Positions 22,616-34,274 are shown, numbered from the stretch's first letter. The stretch is 64,000 nt of DNA from Trametopsis cervina (GCA_022385755.1 MU278348.1:2299470-2363469); one strand, 5' to 3'. Numbers and translations are program-made. The notes: a model not told the origin generated them from the sequence alone.

Positions 22616-24077
22616 ATGTCTGAAGCAATCCAAATCCCTCGCCAAACCCCAGCAGTTGCAGCCACCGTCTCGGTGTCGCCCACTTCTCCCTCCCTCGAAC
22701 GATCTCTTCACTCCAGGATACGCACCGCATCCATGTCCGTCGGTGGTGCCATCCGTCAGCCAAAGGTCCTCCACCCTGTGGACAACGAGCACCTTCGTCT
22801 TCTCCTACTGGAGAACATCAGCCAGGAAGCCGTCAATGCTTTCCGCGCGCAGGGCTTCACGGTAGACCACTCCACCAAGGCCATGTCCGAGGACGAGCTC
22901 GTCGAGAAAATTGGCCAGTACCATGCCATCGGCATTCGTAGCAAGACCAAGATCACCGAGCGAGTCATAAAGGCTGCATCGAAAGTGTGTTTTCTTGCTG
23001 TCCAAACGTATGCGTCTCGCTAACATTATATCTCAGCTCCTTGTCATTGGCTGCTTCTGTATCGGCACCAACCAAGTAGACCTTATCACGGCTTCCAAGG
23101 CGGGCATCCCTGTCTTCAACTCGCCCTTCTCCAACTCTCGTTCCGTCGCCGAGCTCGTTATGTCCGAGGTGATCGCCTTGTCGCGTCAATACTTCGAGCG
23201 CGGCTGGGAGATGCGCCAGGGCATCTGGAATAAGCAGTCTAAAGGGTGCTGGGAGGTCCGAGGCAAGACCCTGGGTATTATCGGTTACGGCCATATTGGT
23301 GCCCAGCTCTCCGTTCTCGCGGAGGCGTTTGGCATGCGCGTGCTCTTCCACGACGTCGTCAACATCATGCCGCTCGGTCAAGCTCGCCAGGTCGAGTCGC
23401 TTTCGGCTTTACTGCAGCAGTCCGACTTTGTCACCCTCCATGTCCCCGAGCTTCCCGAAACAACGAACATGATCTCGAAGGCCGAGCTCGCTCACATGAA
23501 GAAAGGCGCATATCTCCTCAATAACGCTCGAGGCAAGGTCGTTGATATTCCTGCTCTCATCGAGGCTGTCAAGTCGAAACGCCTCGCTGGCGCGGCAATC
23601 GATGTGTTCCCTGCCGAACCAGGCTCAAACGGTTCGCCTTTCGACGACTCGCTGAACGCCTGGTCGACGGAGCTGCGCCAGCTTCCCAATGTCATCCTCA
23701 CACCGCATATCGGCGGGTCCACCGAGGAAGCTCAGCGCATGATCGGCGAGGAAGTGGCCTCAGCACTGACTCGCTACCTCGACTACGGTTCTACCACTGG
23801 TGCCGTCAACTTCCCCGAAGTCGACCTCCGTCCCATTACCGCCGATCAGGGTAGCAATGTCCGTATCTGCCATGTCCACAACAATATCCCCGGTGTTCTG
23901 CGCCAGGTCAACGAAGTCCTGTCGCCGTACAACGTCGAAAAGCAATACTCCGATTCCAAGGGGGACATCGCGTACCTCATGGCCGATATCGCGGATGTCA
24001 GCCCACAGGATGTTAACAAGCTGCGCGAGCTGATCAACCGCACGAGCGCAAACATCCTCACGAGATTGTTGGCTTAA
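22616..24077 (+). CDS. SER3: D-3-phosphoglycerate dehydrogenase
   Basis: It catalyses the first step of serine biosynthesis, oxidising 3-phosphoglycerate with NAD. Two exons are joined over one short intron near 22986-23036. An N-terminal extension of ~60 Ser/Pro-rich residues, as in yeast Ser3/Ser33, precedes LLLLENISQEAVNAF. Key blocks are RSKTKITERVI, GCFCIGTNQVDL, NSPFSNSRSVAELV, the NAD-binding IIGYGHIGAQLSVLAEAFGM, LLNNARGKVVD and the catalytic His region LTPHIGGSTEEAQ. A C-terminal ACT domain (NVRICHVHNNIPGVLRQVNE to LRELINRTSANILTRLLA) suits serine feedback. The divergent partner is HIS7. Confidence 0.96.
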
Positions 24078-24517
24078 AACCTCCCCTTCCTCCCTCTATA
24101 TCCACCCCTCACCTGTATAAAAGCCCGACTATGGACGGTTGTGAGCTTGCTTAAAACGGATTGTAATGACATAGCAGTCTTGCTCCCCTGGATTCAACCC
24201 CTTACACATTCAACTGGTACAGACCTGTAATACGCGATAAATTGCGTTGCATTCAACACCTGTACATCCATAATTCATCATGTTTGTAGAATTAGATCAT
24301 GGGCTTTGTACTGCTTACCAGTCTCATGCCCACCATCACATTGAGCAGGCGAATACGAAGAGTCATTCTAACACTAAAATAAAGACTGGATCGTAGCCTT
24401 TGCAGAAGTAGTGTACATTGCGTAGTGAAGACAGAGGCTTCATGTAATCCGATTTCCGACAGAATAAAGCGATCGAGAGCAAGACGACGGTAGACATGAA
24501 ATACAGCAGGAGAACGA
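24078..24517. other. Convergent intergenic region
   Basis: The 3' regions of SER3 (plus) and RAD51 (minus) meet here. A minus-strand open frame runs through it but lacks features of a gene. Confidence 0.45.
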
Positions 24518-25790
24518 TCACGTTTCTTCTTCTGGGTCACCGATACCGCTCTGCAGGATCGCGAACATGGTCTCCGACTCGGGCAAGCAAGGTGAATCAT
24601 AGATCTTTGCCTGCCTCGTATTCGCCCTTCCCTTCTTGAGTTGTATTCTGTCATGACAGAATGTGAGTGACGGAACTTTGGGACCATGAGGTACAGACAA
24701 TACCTGGTCGTGGATGCATGCGCTAGAATGTTACCACCTATAGGCTTCTTGTCGTTACCAACATATGGCCCCGCTGACGCATCTGGATTGGACATCACTT
24801 GATTGGTCATGACGACTGCAACACCGAACTAAAGGTTCCAATGCCAAAGCGTTAACGATATTTGGCTAGATAGAACGGGCCTCCTACGTACCTCGTCTGC
24901 TAAACGCTGAAGTGTTCGAAGGAACTTTCCCAGGTGTGTCTGACGCGCCGACAGTTCGCCACGACCGTTGAAGTCCGTACGATACAGATTCGTTACAGAG
25001 TCAACAATGAGCAAGCAAAACCTGCGAGACAAGGCATCAGGTCGTTTCTTGTGAGCGGGTGCATAGAATCGACGCATATAACTGCTTGGTGACTCACCTC
25101 GACTCCGACATCAGTGCACTCGCTGATATTAGTAGTTGATTCTGGTGATCGGCATTGTATGCTCTGGCGTATGCCACATTGTCAAGAACCTCCTCTCCGT
25201 TCAAGCCCAGTCTCTCTGCGACGGCAAGAAGTCGCACAGGACGGAAGGTGCCCTCCGTATCGATGTAGAGGCATTTCCCCTCGCCGCCACCCATGTCCAC
25301 TGGTAGTTGGCAGGTGACGGCAAGAGTATGGCATATTTGGGACTTCCCCGTCCTGAATTCGCCAAAGAGCTCTGTAATGGCACCGGTTTCAATGCCTCCG
25401 CCGAGTAGAGCATCCAGGTTCTTCGATCCCGTAGTGATGTGAACGAGTTCCGACCGACGTGCATGAACCTCCGTCGCGCTTTGGAACCCAAGGGGTATAA
25501 TCTTGTGCGCTAAGTTTCACCATTAATTCGAGACTGTGCCTCCGAAACGCGGAATACACAATACCTTCGGCCAGGATCTTGTCTGCCTTTTGCTCTGAGA
25601 TACCTTTGATCGACATCAGCGTTTTCTTCGGAGTGTATGCGACGGCTTCGACGGTATTCAGTCCGCTTTCAGAGAGTTTCTTGATGTCTTGAGGGTTGAT
25701 GCCTGCTTCCTGTAATTTGTTAACCAGGAGGGGGCCAGAGACGGAATATTCTTCCTCATCCTCTTGCTGCTGAGATTGTTGAGAGGCCAT
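24518..25790 (-). CDS. RAD51: DNA repair recombinase Rad51
   Basis: This eukaryotic RecA-family strand-exchange protein forms filaments on single-stranded DNA during homologous recombination. The start [20 protein letters not shown] is at 25790. The helix-hairpin-helix N-terminal domain shows [20 protein letters not shown] and [13 protein letters not shown]. The core has [18 protein letters not shown], Walker [26 protein letters not shown], the NADHQNQLL block, Walker [24 protein letters not shown] and VVMTNQV. It finishes [30 protein letters not shown] and GIGDPEEET. The ending and KKPIGGN favour RAD51 over its meiotic paralogue DMC1. At least six exons are needed. An ACGCGT lies ~140 bases upstream. 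Confidence 0.95.
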
Positions 25791-26101
25791 GATGAGTACT
25801 GAAAATAAATGCAACAAGAAAGAAAGGAAAACAGGAGAGGGATAAGACAGCTGTCTGAGTCTGATACGAGTGAAGAGACAAGATGAGCAGCGGTTCCGGA
25901 AACAGTCAGCGACGCGCTGAAATTACGCCGCACGCGTACGTCACGTGGACGTGATATCTCGAATGGCCTCCGAACTGCATCTATGAGCAATACCATACCG
26001 AATCCTAACCGCTTGACGAGGTGTCGCTTTGTAGGCAAACCCGAGGTCTCATCTAATATTAAGTTTATATTATAGGCGAGACGGGACTAATAGCCTAAGA
26101 T
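25791..26101 (-). promoter_or_regulatory. RAD51 promoter region
   Basis: The gap lies between the uL4m stop (26102) and the RAD51 start, both genes on the minus strand. One ACGCGT (MCB-like) is at 25932-25937. A CT-rich leader precedes the RAD51 ATG. Confidence 0.35.
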
Positions 26102-27070
26102 TTACGACTCCTGCGAAACTCGGCCTAGAGAATCTTCAAACCACTGTACTGCTGATAAGTCTAGAATTAATCGGTGCCACTTCACCGCATCGTAGACTGT
26201 CAACTCCTCCGCAGTGATTGTATCAACCCCAGCAATATTGCCTGCAGACTTCCTCAGACCAAGCGGTACCTCTTCCCGACCGGTCACGAACAACGTCTTC
26301 TGCCAGCCCAATTCCCGTAGTCGCTCTGCAAGCGGCTTTGTGCGAATTTTTGTCCACTCTAGAGTTTCAACCACACCGAGTGACTGTTCCCGTAGCTTGG
26401 TGCTCAGCGCAACCCGCATACCCATCTGGATGACCTTGCGAGGAAGTTTTGTGCTAAAGTCTCGAGGCTTAGGTCCGAAGGCTATACCACCACCACGAAG
26501 CATGGGACTCTGTCCATCACCAAGACGTGCTCGACCGGATCCTTTCTGTGGTCGTATTTTACGGCCTGAACCCCGCACTTCGCCACGGGTCTTAGTGGAG
26601 GCTGAGCCCTGCCTGAGGCCATCGAGGTGATGTACGACACAGAGGTGCAGAATATCGCGGCGTATCGGGTGATAGAAGACAAATGGATCCAGTTCGACCA
26701 AATTATCGGATGGCGGGTTTGCACCGGGCGCAGGTCGTATGAGAGATGACATGGTTAACAGAACCGGAGAGGCGACAGGCAAAGCTAACAAAAGGTTAAC
26801 GCCAGAATCAAGCGGCCCCACAGCAACTCACCTTGAACGTCCGAGCCCAATACTGATCCCGTCTCCAGAGCTGCAAACCCTGTCTCTTGTTTTATGCCAG
26901 TCTTCTGCAACCCCATTGCCGGATTAACCACAGCATCGGACGTGGCAATTGTTGAGAGGCGGGCGCATTTTGGTAGCTAACAGGTTCAATATCGCGATTA
27001 AGATGGTGAATATTATGATACAAAGACTGATACACACCCTCTGCAACGTCTGCCGTGCCACCGCCAACAT
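26102..27070 (-). CDS. Mitochondrial large-subunit ribosomal protein uL4m
   Basis: Equivalent to yeast Yml6/MRPL4. Exon 1 from 27070 encodes a presequence-like MLAVARQTLQR, arginine-rich and without acids. Exon 2 continues LPKCARLSTIATSDAVVNPA and reaches GSVLGSDVQ. Exon 3 from about 26786 has LPVASPVLLTMSS and the uL4 core. Core motifs are FVFYHPIRRDILH, TKTRGEVRGSGRKIRPQKGS, GRARLGDGQSPMLRGGG, FGPKPRDFSTKLPRKV and the C-terminal Rossmann-like part with KTLFVTGRE and AGVDTITAEELTVYD. Both introns are about 50-60 bases. It sits head to head with cytosolic uS9. Confidence 0.92.
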
Positions 27071-27473
27071 TGTTTGAGCAGTAAGGAGTTGAGCGATTAA
27101 ACGCCGGGAACCGGCGGGCGCCATCACACCGAACGGGCCTCGTTCTTCCCACGATCGCACCAGAGCCAGTAGCCGTCGAAGGCATCGTCCGACCCATCCA
27201 CGCAAATCTCGCAACACTCTCGAGGGGTGAGTACGCCGTTATGCTCGATGTTGAAGCTTCAGAATGGACTCTCTGCACGCTTGGATGTGTTTCTATCGGT
27301 CGCAAATGCTGAGGAATAGGATGGATGCGCCCTCACCTATCTGGATGACGCCGTTCGGGCGTGCAGTCACTCTACCTGGCACCTGTCTACACTGGTGAAT
27401 CGCAGCTGAAACGTCTTCTTGTCTATAGCCCACGCCACTGCCGCTTCAATCCGGCTCACCCTCGTTCGACACC
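27071..27473. promoter_or_regulatory. Divergent uL4m / uS9 intergenic region
   Basis: About 400 bases separate the starts of a mitochondrial and a cytosolic ribosomal protein gene, a candidate bidirectional promoter. A pyrimidine-rich leader precedes the uS9 ATG. No motif stands out to me. Confidence 0.35.
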
Positions 27474-28012
27474 ATGGCTTCCTCAGCAAAAGCCGTCCAG
27501 ACTTTCGGCAAAAAGAAGGTATGGATGCGTCAGTTCTGAGTCGTATTGGCCTCTCATAGGATTTCACAGACCGCCACCGCAGTTGCTCACGCAAAGGAGG
27601 GTCGCGGCCTCATTCACATCAATGGTTCACCCATCAACCTCGTCCAGCCTGAGATCCTGCGTTTCAAGGTCTACGAGCCCATCCTTGTTGCCGGAGAGGA
27701 CTCTTTCCAAACCATCGACATTCGTGTGCGCGTTAAGGGTGGTGGACACACATCACAAGTGTACGCTATCCGCCAGGCTATCGCCAAGGCTGTCGTTGCA
27801 TACTACGCCAAGTATGTCGATGCATACAGTGCGTTGGAGTTGAAGAAGAAGCTGGTCGCTTACGACCGTACACTCCTGATTGCGGACCCCAGGAGAGCGG
27901 AGCCGAAGAAGTTTGGTGGTCATGGTGCCCGTGCCCGCAGGCAAAAGAGGTACGTTCTATCCGGTTATGTCTTGTGTACAGATGCTGATCATTATGCTAC
28001 AGTTACCGGTGA
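27474..28012 (+). CDS. RPS16: 40S ribosomal protein uS9 (S16)
   Basis: This cytosolic small-subunit protein has a C-terminal tail that reaches the decoding site. Exon 1 is [15 protein letters not shown]. Exon 2 begins [13 protein letters not shown] and holds [53 protein letters not shown] and [20 protein letters not shown]. The last exon is only ten bases, adding the invariant end S-Y-R across a split Ser codon after an intron at about 27951-28002. The length of ~143 residues is as expected. Confidence 0.96.
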
Positions 28013-28627
28013 AATGCTCCACAGGGCGGATCGTTTTGCTTGTTGCATTGCCATGTTTTACTACTGTTTCTTACGCACTATGTTTTCGCAATATGCAACA
28101 TGAGCTCTATAATTGCGTAGGACGGCGAATGAATGCAGCGTGGACCAGACTTTGCGGGAGTGCTTGGGACAAACAACAACTCACTTGGCCTCCTTGTCTG
28201 GCGATGGATGCTACCCTTCATTTGTCGTTCAGGATCTCACTGCTCTGAGCAATAGATCCGGGATGCTGATTGACCGTTCGTAGGAGGCGAGGTTGTACAT
28301 CGTCGCCAATCAACTCCTAAGATGATGCGTTAGAATTCCTCCCTTGCACGTGTTCCTCCTACCACGACGCACCGCAACAATCCATGCATCGTCTACTTAT
28401 TCCACTACATGTACGAGCCAGAACATATTGAATTATTCGGCATCATCAAAGGGCTAAGGCCTTTAGAGTCGCTACACGCGTGACCCTTGTACCCCGGACA
28501 CCACACCCTATCTCAATCGCGTCGTGTTGCACATGTCTGCATGAATCCTTACGTTAAGTTGGGGCGACTTGTACAAGTTTTGGCCACAAGCTTCTGTCTG
28601 AATCCTACTACTCATCAGTAGGCTGTC
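28013..28627. other. Intergenic region
   Basis: A 615-base tandem gap between uS9 and the Rap1-like gene. It contains no recognisable exon, RNA gene or repeat. Confidence 0.45.
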
Positions 28628-31092
28628 ATGTCCAACCCTGCAAACAAGTCAGACATTTTTGCTACAAACGGGCAGCAGTTACATATTTATGTAGCTGCCA
28701 GAGTTGAAGGCCACGCACAGCTCTTACGCGCGTTGTGGGTACGTAAATGCTTTTTTTTTTGGATGTCAAGACCTCATCTCATCCTCCTGTATGGCAGAAA
28801 GCCGGGGCGAGGACCACTTCTTCGCCTCTTGAATCACAAATTATCCTCGTAGAACCTGGGACAGAGGACGCTACCACCCTCATGACAAGTTTTTCCGACA
28901 AAATCATCCTCGACGTGGAATGGGCGCATGAGTCACTACGAAGGGGAGTATACCCATCGTTTAAGGAGGCATGGGGAGGTTTCCTTCTACAATCGCCTCC
29001 CCTCGATGGTCAGGGTGATCCTTTGAGCACGTGAGCACATTTGTTTCAATATATAGTCCCGTCCGGAGTTAACATGGCTGAAGTGGTTTGCCAAATACTT
29101 CCTCAACGGCTTCTTCGCATCAAGTTCTGACTGCTTTATCTCGTGCATTGGGCGCATTCTCGCAAACGAACCAAAGTTTCAACGCTTACCCTCCTGGACA
29201 AGCGTTTTGCCCTCCAACTACGAACATGCCGTCGGTGCCCCCTCCTGTAGTGCCACAGACTGGGCAGCTGTCAAGCAATCCACATGAGATCCTGACTCTT
29301 GTTGGTCAACTTCTCAGTCAAGCTGGCTATAGTGGGAACACCCTCTCAACACAATATGAAGCACATCAGTGGCCATCTCATGGGGTATCTTCGTCTGCCG
29401 GCCCATCTACGTTGCCCAATTCTACGCCGACATCACACTTACCGACTCACACAGGCAATAGTCAGAGTTTGGCAGATGTGATCGCGCACCAGTTTGCAAC
29501 CCCTCCTCGCCCGAGTTCGTCACACAAACGGAAGTCATGGGCAGCAGGATCACCCAATGCGGCAGCAATCGAAAGATCCTCTCCTGTTGGTTCCGCCCAC
29601 TTGCAGACGCGGGATGCAGAGAGCGAACAAGAGGATCCCTCCGACCGCAAACCGTTTCACGCACGTCCATCCTCGCAGTCCAGCTACATTAGTCGTAGAA
29701 GGCGCGTTTTCAGAGACGCTGATGGGGAACCGTTATCATTCTACGTGCTCCCATCAATGAAGCGTAGGTCCGAGGCCGTTGATATCATTAAGGTGATGTA
29801 TCTTTTATTACTAGTTGGCCCTCTTCTGACCCCAAATATTCTTACAGAAATATGGTGGTCATATTACTGCTGAGGTGTCAGACTCTGATTTTGTTGTTCT
29901 TGCTACAAATGCAGACCACTTCCACGAGACCCTACGTACAGCTGTTGCATTGGATGTACCAGCTGTCAAACTCGATTTTGTCATGGAATGCGTGACGACT
30001 GGTTCTCTTCTTGACCCCGAGGACTTCTCCTTCGAAGGAGAAACTGTGAAACGGAAGCGCGGTCCACCCCAAACAATTAGTCTGGCAGAAATCCGCAATA
30101 CCAATCAAACCGAGAAAAAGAGAAAACGATCTCTTCACAAAGTGAAGGAAGCTAAGAAACCCCGCGGGAGAGTTGAGAAAGACGTTGCGAGGTCTGGCCA
30201 CAAATACGAGGAATCTGATAACGAGTCAATGGAAAGCATTGTTGCGGAAGCAGAAACAGAATTCGCGTTAGATGGTGCAAGAGGACATGAGGGAAAAGCT
30301 CCAGACGAAGAAATGGATCCCTCACTCGAGCAGCAAAAGCAGAATATGAAAGTGCATACTGCCCCTGAAGCCAGTGCCAGTTCATCTCGGTCACCGTCCC
30401 CCGTTGCTCCTCTTACTGTGGTGCGGTCCAGGGGTGGCTATCAATTCACCTCAGAGGAGAAGGAATACTGGCCAAAGTATGTTGAACATGTATTTAAATC
30501 GGACCCGGAGAGTACACGAACCAAGCTGGCACAAGGATTATCCCAGAAGGCAAGTCCTGCGCCTCGAACTGATATCAGAAATATGTAATGAAGATTGCGT
30601 ATAGATGCCTCACCATTCAGTAGCATCATGGTCCTCAGTTATATTGGCACACCATACTGATAGTATCGAAGCATTGCGCAAGAAAGCTTACATCTCAATT
30701 CGCCAAAAGAGAGCACGTGCACAGAATCTGCAAAGTGAGGTCACAGAGTCCTCTCGGCGAAAGATGCCTCTTCCTCGTCGGTCTGCAACAACACCCACGG
30801 CTGCGGACGCAGACCTAGAGCATGACTTTGAGGTTATTACGACATTCTTGGTCGATGGGGGCGCAGAAAATATCAGTGATGAAGAGGTGTGGAATGTTCT
30901 GCAGAGTAAGGTGCGAGTATTTGCACATTGTGTCATCATCAATATCTTACTGCCTGACAGTATGAATGCCGCACCCATCCGAGCTGGGAGCTGTTCTGGG
31001 GAGAACACGGCACAGCTGTCACAGAGCGAGTTGAAGAAAGAGCATTACACACCACATATTCAAAAGTGAAAGTAAAGGTTGAAAAGGAGTAG
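28628..31092 (+). CDS. BRCT and Myb-like domain protein resembling telomeric Rap1
   Basis: Exons join into a ~680-residue protein. The N-terminus (IFATNGQQLHIYVAARVEGH to IILDVEWAHESLRRGVYPSF) has the strand pattern and conserved W of a BRCT domain. A long Ser/Pro-rich linker follows. A second BRCT-like module (EPLSFYVLPSMKRR, KYGGHITAEVSDSDFVVLAT, AVKLDFVMECVTTGSLLDPE) comes next. A charged linker with KRKR leads to a Myb/homeodomain-like segment (YQFTSEEKEYWPKYVEHVF ... SVASWSSVILAHHTDSIEAL). A final module holds DEEVWNVLQSKYECR and HPSWELFWGEHG and ends VKVEKE. BRCT followed by Myb is the Rap1/TERF2IP arrangement, so a telomere-associated role is inferred. A GC-AG intron (30550-30604) is required in the Myb region. 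Confidence 0.7.
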
Positions 31093-31261
31093 TGTATCCA
31101 AGGCTTTGTTACACACAATGTTGTTCTTTTCACTCACTGTTGTGAAACTCAATAGCGAGGGTTCATTATTACGATATATTTCATCCTCATAGTTGTCTAA
31201 AGCATGACTGCTGCTGCCGAGGGCAAAGAGAGGAATATCCACCCATGACCGTGCCAGGTTT

Positions 31262-31918
31262 TCATTCAGATTCTGAAGACTCCGCAGATTGGGTCTGATA
31301 GAGAGATGGCGGTGGCTGCTTGAAGAACTTCCGTCTGCGCTCCTCCTGAGTTAATTCTCCGGCGGTACCTGTGAGCTTCTTTCCGCCGTAGTCGAAGGTG
31401 CCAATCGCCGCACCAAGCACAGCGCACGTCGCAACCGCCATTGGCAGCGATCGGGCTGAAGGGAATGGACCGTAAGCGACCGCTAGTGCATATGGTGGGT
31501 GAACAGCACACCTCTTATGCCTGCCAAAAAGCCGGCTGCGCAACCTCCCGCCGCTCCGTTCAACGCATCATCCTTTTGTCGTTGATTCGCAACAACCGAC
31601 TCCGTGAATGCAAACGTCGCTCCCATGGCAGCTAGGTACGAATAAACCGTATGTAAGTCCCGAGATGCCCCGAGCGTGTACGGGGACGACGGATGACGCA
31701 CCAAAGAATCCAATGGTCCCTCCAGTACGCGTCAGGACACCTAATGCACCATTCTTGTGGTTTCCAAAGGCGTTTTGTGTTGCGCTGACTACAGCACCGA
31801 CACCAGCTCCCTGCAGAGCGACCATGGACGCATATCGCAGCGAGGGCTTGGGATCGTATGCAATTGCTTCATCAGATGTGGTGGCCACCGCGGAACGTCC
31901 TTCGTGGAATTCAGCCAT
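31262..31918 (-). CDS. Mitochondrial complex I subunit B14.7-like (NDUFA11, Tim17/22 fold)
   Basis: A small inner-membrane accessory subunit of NADH dehydrogenase. The start 31918 gives MAEFHEGRSAVATTSDEAIA. Exon joins then give YASMVALQGAGVGAVVSATQ, GGTIGFFGA, FAFTESVVANQRQKDDALNG, AAGGCAAGFLAGIR, SLPMAVATCAVLGAAIGTFD and YGGKKLTG. It ends FFKQPPPSLYQTQSAESSES. The glycine-rich helices and the R-KDD-NGA-GG-A-G pattern are those of the Tim17/Tim22/B14.7 family. A complex I subunit is preferred over a Tim translocase because of the soluble N-terminus and the C-terminal RRKFF-QPP end. Three short exons on the 3' side. It is head to head with the EED-like gene. Confidence 0.8.
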
Positions 31919-32172
31919 GCTGGCTGGTAGAAAAGGTGTGGGCAGGTATAGTGGTAGGTGTAGTTGTGCTGAGGCTTGTGCGAGAAGAACGCCCTCTGAT
32001 TGGCTTTCCTTTCTGGGGAGGGGCAAGCGCCAGTTGAGCTCTCCTTCCGGAAACATCTCAGGCTTGCTTTCGGCGGTCGGAATCTTGAATGTATACCAAG
32101 TTACCCATGATCCATCCATACTGCAGGAAATAGAAAACTCAAGTATTACTTCAAATATTCTGTTTAGTAACA

Positions 32173-34274
32173 ATGGATGCAGGCAGAGGTACACAACCAT
32201 GGTACAAAAGACGCGATGTGGCTGATGCTCAGCCATTCGTGCTCAGGAAGTTCCTATCTGTCTGTCCTATCCTTCACCCCACGTTATACATAGCCTTATT
32301 ATAAACTCTGAACCTATTCACAGTCTAAATCGCCCGATGCGGAGCCATTCTACTCTGTCGCTGCGTTCCCTTGGCATTTGGACTCCCTCTCGAGTGATGG
32401 TCTCTACGATATGACCCCACAGAAGATCGAAGAGCTGGCAGGAAAATGGGTCACATCCGTGAAACCCTGGATCGACAGTGTGTTGGTGGGGAGCACAGGT
32501 CGCGCATGGATCTTCCGCACAGGAAGACCCCCTTTGTGCATCCAGCTACCCCGGTCCTCAGACGTACGTGCGTGAATGCGAATGTTACCTCTCGGGATCT
32601 GTCAAGTAACGATATGCCACAGAAGTCGACACTGCTACAAGCTGGCACGTAAAATGCGTAGCATGGGCTTTGGATCCTAGAACGTGGACGTCCCCTTTGG
32701 TGATTCTTGCAGCGCATAATATGGTCTTCGTATATGACCCGACAGCGCAGCAAATGATCAGTAGCCTTACAGGCCACGGTGGGGTCAGTGCACTCATTAC
32801 CTTCCTTTCCTTTTAAATCACTTTAACAAGCTGCATCGGCGTAGGATATAACCGCCATCGCGGTACATCTCATTCACCCCTACAGGTTTCTAACATCCTC
32901 TCATGACCAGACAACGCGGCTCTATGACTTGCGTTATAAGCCGCGCCGACGAGCAAATAATCCTCGCTGGCCTCCATCAAAGGGACCCAGCAAAGCTGGG
33001 CCAGCATTTGGGCTCCATATATCGGGGTCTGAAGGGAGTGGATTTGGCAGGTGCATCGCCGTCCTCGCGGGTGGTCGTGCCGGGGGACATCAAGCTGCCG
33101 TACTCCATGCAGTGAGTGCAACTTTGGATGGCTTCTTGTGATCACACCATTGAGTGAGCTTGTTGAACGCATAGGCATGGCATCCAACGGCAGACCTCAT
33201 TGCTACCTGTGGTGTATGTCTCCCACCCGTTCTGCAAAGACACAGACTCTAATCTAAGCCCAGACTGACCGCACCGTCAAAATCTGGCGCACTCCTTATG
33301 TTAACTATAAGAAGGTCAATGAGGACAAAGAGCATCTCGCGCGAGAAGATGTGCCACTGTTCAGTACGGACCTTATACATAAGTCCCGCGTGCTGTCAGT
33401 CTGGTGGTAAGTGCAACCTTAGTCACGACGTCACTTGTCTACGGCTGAGCCATCTGTACACCTGTCTTACTAGGCTTAGTCACGACATCCTCCTATCCCA
33501 CAGTGCACCCGCTTTGGTGCGCGGCAAGTCGCTCCAAGATATGAATGAAGAACCCGGGACAATCGCCGTCTGGCGATGGCTATCGTACAAGAGATTCCTT
33601 AGCGAAGGCGGTCTTAGACCCGTTATGAGAGGCAGCACCGATGTACGCGACTCTACTTCGTTCACGAACACAGAGCATTGATCAGGCGCCTCTAGGACTG
33701 GCATAACAGCGGTAAGCTATTTCCAGGCACCATGGCATAATGTCGCCGCTTCATAAACTGTGTAGAGTCATTCAAGCTTCTGTCTGTATATTCTGTGCCT
33801 ATGGCAACTCCCAGCATCCATGTACCGCCATCATCATTCCAGAGTTACGACCCGCTACTGTTCGTCCCCGACGGTACAGCCATTCGGATATTCAACGTTG
33901 CACGGTTCAAACCCCGGAACAAACCACCATTTCCACTCGATCCTAGGGACGACGACGACGATCCGAATGCTCTGGAGAATCTCACAGGTGCCATGAGGCT
34001 TTCTGACGGTATTGACGATAATGATTACGATTACGACGACGACGACGGACCTCGGCCGAATCCTGAGGTGTATAGACGGGAGATACCAGAACAGAGATTA
34101 TTTCAGGATGTTGAAGGGTGGATCGTCGATAGCAAACGTACAGACACCTTGCGACAGCAGGCTGAGCGAGTCTATATCGACAAGTGCGAAGTAACCTCTG
34201 GAGGACGTGCGATTGTAGGTGTAGGGAGCAGGGGCACGCTGTACCGATGGCAGCTAGCTACGGAGCAAGTATGA
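32173..34274 (+). CDS. EED/ESC-like WD40 protein, candidate Polycomb PRC2 subunit
   Basis: The protein is a divergent WD-repeat propeller whose order of blocks follows Eed. The blocks are FVLRKFLS-SKSPDAEPFYSVA, GSTGRAWIFRTG, WHVKCVAWALDPRTW, VILAAHNMVFVYDP, SLTGHGGDITAIAVH, FLTSSHDQTTRLYDLRYKP, AWHPTADLIATCG, TDRTVKIWRTPY, then FSTDLIHKSRVLSVWWLSHD and ILLSHSAP, TIAVWRW, and finally SGGRAIVGVGSRGTLYRWQL. The FST-x-DIH-like block followed by a W-L-D-x-ILSHS strand is typical of Eed. In PRC2, Eed reads H3K27me3 and stimulates the methyltransferase. An acidic insert (DDDDDP, YDDDDG) interrupts the last blades. About eight exons; the first exon (32173, donor GTCTGT) is the least certain. No EZH2 or SUZ12 homologue lies in the window. 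Confidence 0.72.

Noticed and set aside
24518..25790. DMC1 as the identity of the recombinase
   Set aside because: The KKPIGGN block and the GIGDP ending, plus the Gln/Glu-rich N-terminus, are of the Rad51 type.
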